A DNA stretch of 64,000 nucleotides from Symsagittifera roscoffensis (taxonomy: Eukaryota; Xenacoelomorpha; Acoela; Convolutidae). Positions 32,552 to 43,832 of this stretch are shown here, one piece after another. Below the pieces are notes generated by a model that was given only the letters and a program-made list of their open reading frames with translations, made no database searches and was not told the origin of the DNA. A program made the translations under genes and the position numbers. The first letter of the stretch is position 1; the number at the start of each line of letters is the position of its first letter. The DNA is taken from positions 19,283 to 83,282 of the forward strand of contig NW_026970869.1 in NCBI RefSeq assembly GCF_963678635.1, read 5' to 3'.

Positions 32552-34510
32552 TTCGGATGTATGCACAATTTTTTGGATGTGTGGCATATGAAATATCTCT
32601 ACAAACTCAGTCAATAGCATATCTTCAACGGAAGCTGGAGTTGTTTCTGTTAATTGGCCCAAAACTATCATAAAGGTTGATTGAATGAGAATCCAGAATC
32701 CGCCTGCTGGAATGAGAATCCAGAACTTTCTACGCTGATATTAACACCGACTCGTCAGTTTCGAGGAAACCAATTATTTTCAAACCAACAAAAAGATCAG
32801 AGAGCTTGTTAAAACTCATTTTTATTGCTTAGTGGTTATCTTAGCTTTTCATTTGACTGCAAGCTTAAAGAATGGTAAAAACTCTCAAGAGTAAACGAGT
32901 AGGAAAAATTTTGAAGAAAATATTGACGATGTTGGATTAGGCATCGTAAATATCATTTTAATTTATCCTTATTGATTTTGATGAGAAAAAATTGGAAACT
33001 CCTTATTTTTCGACCTGAGATATCTGAATAGTTTATGGAATTGGTATTCCCATTGGCATTCACACTGAGTTGGTTGAGAAATGATAAATTTTTAGAGTTT
33101 TTTTATGGTCTTATAGACAAATTTTTACCAAATTTTCATCATAATGGGTAGTGATTAATAGTGATTAATGCGTCCAATAGGGAGGCATGCATCACCAATC
33201 TCAACTCCGCAGTACCAATTTGTCATCTTATTACGTATGATGCGTCCTTTGAACTATGTTTTTTGGCTTGGCTCCTTCCTGGGAAATTTTATCAACCTCG
33301 GCAGTGTGAAGGAAAAACTCGACTATAGAAAATCAATTTGTAATTGACTGCAAAAACTTCCACTGAATTAGTCAAAAAACAAAAAATGCAAAGAAAAAAA
33401 AGTTGTTTTTTTTTTCGAATACAGTTTTAAACTTTATTGAACCCTCTTTAATAAAACAGTAAGAAAACTCAAGGTAGGACATCAAAATTTCAAAAATGCC
33501 ATCACGCAAAATATAAAATTTTTCTGAACCTTTTTTATCGGAACCTTTATCAAAATCAAGAAAAGGCAGTGGTATAAGTTCTGTTTAATTCCCCCCTCGA
33601 GTCGGATCGTTTCGATAATTGACTCTAAGGCATCAACTGAACTTCGATTTTGTCCGAAGCCAATTTGTGGAACTTATGAAAGTTTTATCGAAAGCGATAC
33701 GTAAAAAAATAAGTCTTTAATTATCTGATTTGAAACATCCTTTTGAACCGGAAATGTTTTTGCAATTTTTATGCACGCTGGGAAATAGCAGTTTAAGAAC
33801 ACTTGTGATTAACTTTTCAGCGCTGAGGCAATTTTGTTAACTGCTGATTTGAAAAACATGATTCAAAATGTAATATATTTTGATTTAAAATTTTGTTCTC
33901 AAATTTTTAGCCGCTTCAACATTCCTTGTAAGTTTTGTCGTTACTCATTAACTAGGCCGCTTTTTTTCGCTTGTGCTATTTTTTTTTCTCCTATGCTGCT
34001 TGAGTGACAAATAGTTATCGAAGCCTCCGACCTCTCTGTCATCGAAATCTTTTTCATTGTTTTCATTGTTTTGTTTGCTTCTACCGAATATTCCATTGAC
34101 AAAATTGAAAATTTTCTGCAATTACCTATTTTTAGCCTCTGTGTTAAGTTTATGTTGATAGTGTGATCTTTTCTTGTACAGTAGAAATTGTATATTTTTT
34201 TTGCCTGCTCTTTTTTCGCTGTTAAGAGTAGTTTTTTGTTTCTGATTGAGTTGCTAGAGCCTATAGTTTCTATTTGCTCCATTTTCAATGATGTTAGCTA
34301 CCCATACTTTTCGTTTTTGATCTTGATTTTTTTCTGGCAACAAATTGTCTTATAGTTCAGGTAAACTCGTAATCAATTTTTCAAAAAGCGTTCTCACGAT
34401 CAAAAGGTGTGAAAAAGCAAGTATTATATGATAATTTTATCCAGATTTTTTTTATGAACTTGATGTCAGTTTATTTCAATGTCTTCTTCGAAAAACAACT
34501 CGAGCAACTT
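32552..34510. other. Intron sequence without a supported feature
   Basis: About 2 kb of AT-rich intron. A 115-codon minus-strand frame at 34288-33941 is Lys/Ser/Thr-rich, has no recognised domain or splice context, and is more likely chance. Confidence 0.45.
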
Positions 34511-34985
34511 AAGAGTCTTGAAAAGTAACTTAAAATAATGATGGAGTATTTCTGCTCGGTGTGGTTTCTTTAATTCAACGATTTTTCTAATCTTTGAACT
34601 CTAGAGGAGTTTTCTACAGCATCGGAATATGAGAAACTGATATGAAAATTCAAAAAGATATTTTGCTCTCATAACGCATAGGCGAGAAAACAATCCAGTT
34701 CAAAAATCATTTCATGTTGTCCTCGTCCGAAAACAGATTCAATCAATAAATTCACTGCGCCGATGGATTTCATCCCAGGGATGAATGCAAACCAGAACAA
34801 ACTGGATATAATGAGCAAGAAGATGATGAGAATTGAGCCAGGCAGGACTGGACACTAACGACTTAAAATCGATAAAATTGAGCTTTCAGCTTGCGTATTT
34901 TGGGACCTTGATTTCAGCTTTTAAATACAGAACTTAAAAGTCTTGAAAAGTAACTTAGAATAAGGATGGTACTTTTCAAGACTTG
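34511..34985. repeat. Direct and inverted copies of a 35-40 bp sequence
   Basis: AGTCTTGAAAAGTAACTT followed by A.AATAA.GATGG.. occurs at 34511-34550 and 34932-34970. It is followed at once by the inverse TACTTTTCAAGACTT (34969-34984), giving a 15-bp hairpin with a short loop. A fragment resembling the family-1 5' region (TTTCTGCTCGGTGTGG) lies at 34548-34566. Confidence 0.6.
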
Positions 34986-35203
34986 GCAACAAAGTAACAA
35001 CCTTATTGATTTCGAATTTGACTGACCGATTCAATCAATAACGGGTTACTGAATTAAAACAAACCTTCCATACTATAACTTGGAAAGTTGTTTTAATTCG
35101 TGCAAAAACCGGTTAAGGGAAATTTTTAAGGGTTGCTTGTCTCTTTGACTGTAAATATGTGCGGTTAGTTTAAGTACGAACCCGTACAGAAATAAAATAA
35201 AAA

Positions 35204-35893
35204 TACAGATATGATACAGGTTAATACATAAAGATACAGGTTAATCCATTTGTTGTGAGATTGTATATCTGTCCTGAACTGTATCAGACATGTTCAGACC
35301 TGGAAGATACAACAATTTTAATATTACAGAAAAAAAAATACAGATATGCCCAGGGTTAATCCATTTGTTGTGAGATTGCATATCTGTCCTGAACTGTATC
35401 AGACATGTTCAGACCTGGAAGATACAACAATTTTAATATTACAGAAAAAAAAATACAGATATGCCCAGGGTGAATCCATTTGTTGTTAGATTGCATATCT
35501 GTCCTGAATTGCATCAGACATGATCAGACCTGGAAGATACAACAAGTTTAATGTTACAGAAAAAAAAATACAGATATGCCCAGGTTGAATCCATTTGTTG
35601 TGAGATTGCATATCTGTCCTGAGCTGTATCAGACATGTTCAGACCTGGAAGATACAACAATTTTAATATTACAGAAAAAAAATAAAAATACAGATATGCC
35701 CAGGGTGAATCCATTTGTTGTTAGATTGCATATCTGTCCTGAACTGCATCAGACATGATCAGACCTGGAAGATACAACAAGTTTAATGTTACAGAAAAAA
35801 ATAAAAATACAGATATGCCCAGGTTGAATCCATTTGTTGTGAGAATGCATATCTGTCCTGAACTGCTTCAGACCTGATCAGATCTGAAAAATT
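35204..35893. repeat. Minisatellite, 115-120 bp unit, about 5.7 copies
   Basis: Units start with TACAGATATG at 35204, 35339, 35454, 35569, 35689 and 35808 (last partial). Conserved blocks are AATCCATTTGTTGT, GCATATCTGTCCTGA, TCAGACATG.TCAGACCTGG and AAGATACAACAA. Copies alternate between two subtypes: the units at 35339 and 35569 carry GTGAG, TGTTCAG and AATTTTAATATT, while those at 35454 and 35689 carry GTTAG, TGATCAG and AAGTTTAATGTT. That means a higher-order dimer. The frames through it are artefacts. Confidence 0.85.
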
Positions 35894-37920
35894 TATTTTT
35901 TGAAATTTTCGAACGAATTCTCAACTTTTGTCACGTGTCTTGTTTTTTCGTTGAAAATAGTTATTTTAACAAATAACACTAAAACTCGTTTATAATCACG
36001 TCCCTCTTTGGGGTATAATGTCTCGAACTTGGTGCTGTCATGATTAGATTTGGACTGCAATTTTATCGGAATTTGGATGGTGGAAAAGATTGTCGAAGCC
36101 CCGTCTCCCAGTCAAATGGCGGGTTTGACATTGGCTTTGACCAGAATTTCAAAAAATGATACCTTGAACCGTTTAAAATTTATCAGTGAGTGAGTTTTGC
36201 TGGCTTTGTGTTATCTGCACTGGCGTTTTGACCGATAGTTGGTCTTGAAATTTAATGGCTACATGATGAATGGCGATATTCGCTGATGAACAGCTAAAAC
36301 TGTTTTAGCACATGGCCAAAACTATTTCGAAGTCCTGAATTACTTTTGCTTAATAGTCGAAACTTTTTCGGCAATGTCTGGGCTCCAAATTCGATTATGC
36401 GTTTGTTGTCTTGTCATTGATCATGTTTCCTCGAACACTTTTTTTAGAAATTAAAAATCCAGGCTCGACTAAAGTTTGACTTTGGAATTCATCATTTTGT
36501 ATAGATTTTTCTTTCGCGCCAATTTTCCTCAAAACTATACACGATTGCCTCGACCCAGAGTTATGTATAGAAAACTCCATTAAGTGTTGAGTGAACCTTA
36601 ACCAAACTTTAATTTTTCTTTTTTATTCAGTTCTTCGTTTTGCAATGATTACTGTAGGTCAATAACACTAAAAAAATAAAACTAAAACTTGTTTAAAATC
36701 ACGTCCGTGTTTTCAATTTTAGGGAAGGCGTAAGTAGTAAATGTGCACGCCGAAAAACGCTATTTTCTGTTATAATAACAAATTAGATCAATTGGGTCTT
36801 TTCTGTTTCAAACTTCTGGAAAAAAAAAAAAAACGGCGGTTGTCCGTAAATGTGGTTCATCTCGAATGTACTTTTGTCTGTAAAGTGTCTTTTTCTTTGG
36901 AAACCCTATGCTTTAAGCCCTTAAGCGGCTTGCCTGACGTTTTATCCAATTACTTGGTTCTGCGCAACTAAAAGCAAAATATAAAAAAAAAATCTGTTGA
37001 GAAAATCTGCGTAGCTTCGTTGTTATAGATATTTCGAGGGAGTCGCCTAAAACACATCCGTCCTTCTGGAAACTAACTAGTTTTTGACCACCCTGAAATC
37101 AGAGAGATAAAGTTTTTTTGAAGTTTGAATGAAAGCTAAATTGGTTTATTTATTTGATCAATCGCAGGGGTAATTGTTTTGTTTTTTATTTATTTAACGT
37201 GCAATTCATAATTTGTTTATCTCGTATACTTTTATTGAAGGTTGGTTTTTTACTGCTGTTTGGACGAAAGAGAAATCAGAAGTTTTGAACAAACTTTGAG
37301 TGCGACATTGAGGCACGGAATATGTCTAAACCAGGGGTCACGGCTGGTTCTCTGTCTGGGCTGCCTAGTGCAGCAGTTGTCTGCCTGGACCGACTCTTCA
37401 ACCTCAGGTGTGTATGTTCTCCCCTCCCCCTAGTGCTAGCTTCGGTGTTTTTTGCGTTGTTTGCCTAGCCCTAGTGGTTTTTGCTTAGTCTGGTGTGTAA
37501 GATAAAGGATTCTTGCTCGTTCGCTGCGCTGTTGAGGCTTTGATTTATGCTGAGGGGTTGACAAACTGTGCATTTGCTCGCGCACAGTTTGTTGTCTGTT
37601 GTGTAGTGATTTTCTTAGATTATATTAAATTTTGCTATGCTGTTTAGACCACCGGAGCAGTTGGAGTCGTCACTGGTGCTCGGCTGGTTCTCTGTCTGGT
37701 CTGTCCAGGGCAGTAAATGAGTCGCAGTGAAACAAATGAACGTCATATTTGAAAAAGAAGGAACAACAATATTAACAAAATAAAAATTTTTCGAGCTCAA
37801 AGTTTGATATATCTCGACAATTTGCTGATTTGTTACAAATGTTTTATAGCCCAATACCTGATATACAATGATAATTATCTCTGAGTGCATTGCATTTTTT
37901 AGAGCTCAAAATCTGATTTA
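35894..37920. other. Intron sequence with two dispersed short repeats
   Basis: The block AACACTAAAACTCGTTTATAATC...ACGTCC at 35970-36004 recurs with changes at 36662-36706. CGGCTGGTTCTCTGTCTGG occurs at 37342-37360 and 37680-37698. No exon was recognised. Confidence 0.5.
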
Positions 37921-38037
37921 TGGGCTCTTTTCCAGTTTCCATCCCCTTGTTTTCTCAAATTCAATACTTGAAAATTTTTAAAAACGACTTCTAATGTTAT
38001 AAACTGCGTTAGGGTTGGGAAATTGGAAAAGAGCCCA
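37921..38037. mobile_element. 117-bp MITE
   Basis: Terminal inverted repeats of about 20 bp: TGGGCTCTTTTCCAGTTTCC on the left, and TGGGCTCTTTTCCAATTTCC as the reverse complement of the right, one mismatch. No coding capacity. The exact target duplication is unclear (flanks TTTA and ATTA). Confidence 0.65.
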
Positions 38038-38285
38038 ATTATGTGGTTGATTTTCTTGTTCTTTAACATCTGGCAAGTATTTTAGATAAAATATTGGAAA
38101 TAATACACTTCAATAAATCTTTTAAACAACTTGTTTTTTCGCATTGTTTGCAAAAAAAAATGATCAAAACTGTTTTTAGACCCTTGAATCAATCTGTCCA
38201 GGAGTCTTTTTGAAATTTTAGTGAGTGGAAATCTATGCAGCAAAAATTTGGAAACCAGATCTGAGCATCTTAAAGTCTTGCCTTT

Positions 38286-38567
38286 ATCAGATCTTGTCCA
38301 GACATGGTGCATGTTTCGTTTGGACATGGACATGTCTGAATCAGGACTGAGGCAGGTATGGATTCTATCTCAAAAGCAGATCTGCTCAAGGCCTGATTCA
38401 GACCTGGGGCACACATGGGTCAGACCTGGTGCAGATATGTTCAGATCTGACCCATATATGTTCCAGGTATGTTCCAGGTCTTGTGATAGAATATATACCT
38501 GCCTCAGTCCTGATTCAGACATGTCAATGTCCAAACGAAACATGCACCATGTCTGGACAAGATCTGA
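38286..38567. repeat. Long hairpin, arms about 86 bp
   Basis: The left arm 38286-38372 (TCAGATCTTGTCCAGACATGG...) is inverted at 38482-38567 with only three or four mismatches. The roughly 110-bp loop contains a second inverted repeat (ATGGGTCAGA / TCTGACCCAT). Words such as TCAGACATGT and CAGACCTGG are shared with the 35.2-kb minisatellite. The 136-codon frame running through it simply reads both arms. Confidence 0.85.
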
Positions 38568-41227
38568 TTTTCAAGTTTTTGTAAGGTACGGGAAGCGAAA
38601 CCTTGACAATCAGCTAGCTGCCCGACCCTGATCTACCCTAAACCGGACCTGACCGATGAGGCCGATACAACGAGGACAAAATGTGTTATATTTAATTTCC
38701 CTCGAAATTTCCTCGATATTCTTTTCTTTCCAGTTCACCATCTCTTTTGTAAAACTATGAGAGCTCCTGGGTCCTGTTGACAGGAAACATTATCGCTGAT
38801 TCAGAAATATCTCAGTTTTGTGGAAAAATTCACAAGTAATTTAGGCATATACCAGCTTTATAATATTTTTAGCGAAGCAATGATAAAACACTGAATCAAC
38901 ACTGATTTTTTTTTTCAAAATTTTGAATTGATATCAAAGTTTTGCGGACATTTTCTAGAGGGTTTTCACTTCATTGAAATTCTTAAAAATTTAGATAAAC
39001 GAACTATGAGTTAGCTAAATTTAAGTTAAGCCCGTTTCAGTTTTTAACTAATTTTCAAAAAAAATTCCCAAATTTTCGGGTTACTGGTTTTCGTCCTAGT
39101 TTCTATCGGTTCAATTTAAGCTTACAAAAGCAAATTTTTTAAAATGTAGGGTTTATACTTTGCAGCTTTTTTACAGGATGCGTTTTGCTCTAATTTGAAT
39201 AGATTATACTAGGACTAAAACTTTACAAATATATAAAGCTACTATGCCTGATTTTGATTTAAATTTTTTTTCTATTTTATTAAATACTCACACAGTAGCT
39301 GTTTATGTTATTTCAACTAGGTCAGATTATTTTGCGTAATTTTGAGAGCTAAATTTATCCAATTGGAATTAGGTGTTTCAGTTTGGTGGGTCGTAAATAT
39401 TTCTAAGTTAAAGGAAATTTTTAAAGACAACACTTTTATCTTCTGCTCAACAGGTTTCGACCCAAACTTTGACGCCGCTCGATAAATGATTTCCATTTTA
39501 AGGGCTGCTTGTAAACTTCGTCTGTATGAATTCGTCTGTCGCAAAAATCAAAGTGGAGCCCTTGTTTTTTTCTTCACCGGTTTTTTTTTCGGTTATAAGG
39601 CCCAAAATCTTTATTTCAGTGTTTGAAAGTCAAATCAAATTATTTGACACTGATTAGTTGAATGTAGTGAACTTAATCTTTTAAGGTATTGGTAATCAAT
39701 AAGTACAAAATAGTACTTGTTCTTAACTTTATCCAGTTGCACAAAAACTTTGCAAAAAAATTTATTTGCATCTCTTATTTTCACGTAAGCTTTGTTTTTG
39801 ATCGGTGCAAGACAATTCGTGCAATTAAAATCACTTAAAATTTATCACAGGCAAAAATAGTTACAAACTTCAATTTTTCTATTTTTCATTTGTCGTTGTA
39901 AGCTTTGAGAGTAGACAATCTTGAAAAAGTTTAAGCTAATGGCAGGAAACAAAAAGCATAAAATTTTCAGTAGGTGGCCATACAGTGCACTATGTGTCGC
40001 ATAAATTAGTGTAAGCTATGTGTCATCATTGGAATCCACAAACAAGTCTATAATTATGATACAAAATGTCTTTGGATTCCGCGCAAAAACATCTGTAACG
40101 TAGGTTTTGTCGTAACAAAAGTTTTGCCGAGGGTTCCGCAACAAGCCGAGCGAAAATAGCTAGTTGTTTTGAATTTCAATATGTGTAATCAAGTTCTGCA
40201 AAAATAAGCACCATCATCAATCAACAAAGCTAATCACTGAGTGCTCATAAAACTTTCAAATGTAGGAAACGTATGAAAAATTGGCTCTTTTCTTCTTTCA
40301 ACCCCACGTTTCATTTTTCATTTTTCTTAGTTTTTTTTACGTGTGATTACGGCTAAATGAGTGATGTAACGATTTAATGTATGAATTTAAAATCTGTTCA
40401 CAATAATTAGTGTGTTCACCGTGCAAAATTATTACATTGTGGCGACTTCAAAATAGTTTCTAAAATTTAAATTCAAATGTGGGGGGGGGGGGAGTGAAAA
40501 GAGCAAAAATTGTATATGATTTACTTGACGTAAAGTTTTTGTCTTCTGGAGCTCAGAATTGGAAAGTTTGTTTTTAGAAAATGGCTTTCTACCCCCAATT
40601 TTTGAGTTTTCTGTTTTCATAGTTGATTTGAATGTAACTATGGCTGAACGCATAATGTTGGGATGTAAGGTATGAAACATAAATCTGTTCACGGTTGCTA
40701 GTTTTGTTCGGTTGCTAGTTTGTTCAACTTTAATTGCATAATCGCCAAGTATAAGTAGTTTTTCATAATGGAAATTCAAAGTTAGGCGATTGGAAAAAAG
40801 CCGGAAAAACAATCGCGGTTTCTCTGCTGAAACTATTGATTTTTATACTCCGATTGTTGTGACCATTGACAGTTTATTTGATTCCAGAAAGACCTCCGTA
40901 CGCAAAAAAACTACTATAACGCAAAATGAGTGGCTTTCGAATTTTTGACCTCATCGGCGCGACAACTCATGCTGGCGGCAACTTAAAAATATTATAGTTT
41001 GTTCATATCAACTTAGTTACTAAATGTTTTATTTTGAGTCAGTTTTCTACATGTTTTGTTCAATCCAGTCATAAAAATGGGAAACTCGAATAAAGTAGCT
41101 TTCGCCGCTGCAATATTGGTTCGACACGTAACTTGACACTCTGTACAGACATTTCTGTTCCCCAGAGCGATTGAGCACTGCCAATAGCCCCCTGAACCTC
41201 AGTTGCAGATACTGCTATGTTCGCTGC
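38568..41227. other. Intron sequence without a supported feature
   Basis: About 2.7 kb of AT-rich intron. A 126-codon minus frame at 40812-40432 has no recognised domain and ends in a Pro tract from a poly-G/C run at 40480; I do not support it as a gene. Confidence 0.45.
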
Positions 41228-41690
41228 TTCTTTTCTTAAGTCGCGCGGCTTCAGTCTTTTCTTAAGTCGCGCCTTTTAGGTATTTTTGTAAGTCGTGCCG
41301 CTTAAGCCTTTTCTTAATCGGGCCGTCGGTCTTTTCTTAAGTCGTGCCCTTTAAGTCTTTTCTTAATTGGCACCGCTTAAGTATTTTTTTAAAGTCGCGC
41401 CGCTTAAGTCTTTTCTTAAGTCGCGCCGTCAGTCTTTTCTGACGACTTAAGCGGACTTTTCTCACCACCTAAAGAAAAGACTTAAGCGGCGCGACTTAAG
41501 AAAAGAATGACGGCACGACTTAAGAAAAGACTTAAGCGGCGCGCTTTAAGATAAGACCGACGGCGCGACTCAAGAAAAGACTCAATCGGCGCGACTTAAA
41601 AAAAGACCTAAAAGGCGGGACTTAAGAAAAGACTGAAGCGCGGCGACTTAAAAAAAGACCGATGCCGCGATTTAAGAAAATACTTTTACT
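41228..41690. repeat. GC-rich palindromic array
   Basis: The left half (41228-41440) is a series of about 21-26 bp units based on GTCTTTTCTTAAGTCGCGCC. The right half (41456-41690) is the inverse of the same series in the same unit order, for example GGCTTCAGTCTTTTC then CGCCTTTTAGGTATTTTT. It is therefore one large imperfect palindrome with a centre near 41448. It is rich in CpG, unlike its surroundings. Confidence 0.8.
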
Positions 41691-41707
41691 ATTTTGTTCA
41701 GTCGCTC

Positions 41708-42010
41708 ATGTCGCGGCGGTTAATTCTCAGTCAAGCCGGTCTGGTTTTGAAAGTTTTCAGTCGCGCCGGTCGAGCCATTACCTTAGGTCGCGCCGGTTCC
41801 GACGGTGTTTTGAGTCGCGCCGTTTCCGACGGTGTTTTGAGTCGCGCCGGTCGCGGTAGTTTTTTCAGTCGCGCCGGTTTTCAATTGCCAAGTTTCGGTT
41901 CCGCCGGTCTGGAATTGCCAATATAAAGTCGCGCCGGTTCGGAACTGCCAATATAAAGTCGCGCCGGTCTGGAAAGGCCAAATTTGGGTCGCGCCAGTCT
42001 TTTCTTAACT
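41708..42010. repeat. GC-rich tandem array, 27- and 30-bp units
   Basis: AGTCGCGCCGGT begins each unit at about 41756, 41783, 41810, 41837, 41864, 41926, 41957 and 41987. The first group has 27-bp spacing (GACGGTGTTTTG tails); the later group has about 30-bp spacing (GGAATTGCCAATATA tails). The last unit ends with GTCTTTTCTTAACTCGCGG, linking it to the neighbouring palindrome. Confidence 0.75.
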
Positions 42011-42930
42011 CGCGGACCTCGACCCGGGTTCCAATCAAATTCGTCAACCAATTGTTTTTTAGATTGATAGGTGCAAAATAGGGGTTGAGAAATTAAACGA
42101 TAAGCAAATTAGACGGAAGCACTTAAAAGGAAATTAGACGATTTTGTAAAACTGCAATTATGAGAGAATAGATGAAAGTGAGAGAGATTAAAATTGCTTT
42201 ACAGACAAATTGAGTGAAAAAAATAAAATTGTTTGCAGATAGCAGTTAAGTTTTGGTGGCTAAAAATTTTACATGTCAATCATGCATAACTTATTCAATT
42301 CAAAACTCTCCTGCAATTTTCGGAGTTGACATTTCATGTTCATTTTGTACTTGTGAAACTTGACTCTTAAGAAAAAATTTTGTTGGCTTTTTCCTTTTCA
42401 TAGCAGTGACGTCTAAAATGCCAGATCTGAAAAAAAATGTCGTCTAAATTAGTTTTTGTAGCATCCGTCTAATTTGCATATCGTCTAATTTCCCAGGCCT
42501 CGTGCAAAATATATCACTTAGCACTTAGCATAGCGTGTCGGGGAAAACTTTCAATATAAATCAGGGAGAAAGCTCAACAATTTACACGTATTTGAAGTCT
42601 TCATTGGTTTTTCAGATCAAACATTATTTTATACGTTGAAACCCTTCAAAATTTTGCCCTAATACATTTATAATTGTTGGATTCCAGTTGCTTAAGAGAG
42701 CGCACTGGGTTAATTGGATACTAAGCACGCGTAAATTGATCCAATAAAATTGCAATTTCGACCCTTCTTACGTTTGCAAAGACGAAAAATCAATTTAATT
42801 TAAAGCACAATACATCAAGGACTTGTAGAACTTTCTACGCTATTTTTCTTCAGACTTTTGAACACTAAAAAGGGTTTTGGCCGAGATTTTTTCTAATCAA
42901 TATTTTAATTAGTGAATTCTGTTGTGATAC
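42011..42930. other. Start of the 30.6-kb receptor intron
   Basis: Begins with GTATCA after the TM4 exon (minus strand). AT-rich. AATTAGACG-type words recur at 42107-42130 and 42445-42495. Nothing else was recognised. Confidence 0.55.
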
Positions 42931-43092
42931 CTGTGGAATGGAAGAGACGAGGGCGACTGCGACGCTGCCGATGATGAGGAATCGGAGCTTGAAGGGGTTG
43001 GACAGTCTCTGTGTGAGGGGGAAGGAGAGGTTGAGACATCTGTCCACTGATAGGCTGAGGATGAGAAAGGTCGACAGAAGATCCAGGAACAC
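42931..43092 (-). CDS. GPCR exon: most of TM3 through TM4
   Basis: 162 bases, 54 codons, phase 0 at both ends, between a TCTACAG acceptor and a CAG|GTATCA donor. It encodes the rest of TM3 (VFLDLLSTFLILSLSVDRC), ICL2 (LNLSFPLTQRLSNPFKLR) and TM4 ending SSIPQ. The DRY box is DRC. TM4 has valine where W4.50 is expected. Joined to the 54.7-kb exon, the distance from C3.25 to D3.49 is exactly 24 residues, as required, which strongly supports the chain. The SIPQ end running into ECL2 is characteristic of GnRH/AKH/corazonin-type and neighbouring peptide receptors. Confidence 0.9.
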
Positions 43093-43832
43093 CTGTAGAG
43101 TGGAACCACAGAATGTTAATAAATCAAGATATCTACCTAGTAAGAGATGACTCTCCTCTCATCATCAAACGCAACATATTTTTCTCTGACTATTTTCATA
43201 TATAGCAGTGTAGATTCTATTGTTAAGAAGTAGTTATTGTAGTGAGTTTTCTCTTGACCAATGCTGCAATTGAATGCGATCATATTCATGCTTTTTTAGT
43301 CTTCATTAGACAAATTAAAAACTTCATCAGGGAACTGTCAGGGCTGGCTTAAAATTGACATCTGCTAAGCCAACTCTCTTTCCAATTTACCAAATCAAAT
43401 TAGAAAGAAACCTTAAAAAGGTCATTCAAAAAATTTAAAGTTTTTTCCGGCATGTTTTCCAACCCACGTGGCTTTATGCGGAAAATGCTCTAGGTGATAC
43501 TTCTTAGTAAATTTGAGCCCAAAACGTCAAAATCTTAAGATGGTGCAAAAAAGCGTCGAAAACAAAAATTGTTTGTTTTAAGACTTTGTTTGCCTGAGAA
43601 AAACATTCCGATTGCTAATAATATTTTTTTACTTTTTTTTCTATAAAACACGTAGCAAATTAAAAAAAAAACACTTGTCGTCATCGCAATTGTTGGAGAA
43701 AACTAGGTCTTCATAACTTGGAAAAAAAGAAAAAGTTGTTCCAGGAATATAAATCCTTAAGAGTGTTACCCGTTTATTTTTGTTTTCAAAATAGTTGAAT
43801 TTTGAAAATTTACAAAAAAAACCAAAACGAAA
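43093..43832. other. Receptor intron sequence without a supported feature
   Basis: Part of the 11.6-kb intron between the two TM3 exons. AT-rich. A 115-codon minus frame at 43988-43641 overlaps a family-2 element and is not supported. Confidence 0.5.

Noticed and set aside
33941-34288. 115-codon minus frame
   Set aside because: Lys/Ser/Thr-rich composition expected from AT-rich DNA; no recognised feature.
35204-35893. CRISPR-like array
   Set aside because: Units are 115-120 bp and contiguous without unique spacers; it is a minisatellite in animal DNA.
38221-38631. 136-codon plus frame
   Set aside because: It reads through both arms and the loop of the 38.3-kb hairpin; the frame is a by-product of the inverted repeat.
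40432-40812. 126-codon minus frame
   Set aside because: No domain, no splice signals; it runs into a homopolymer-derived Pro tract.
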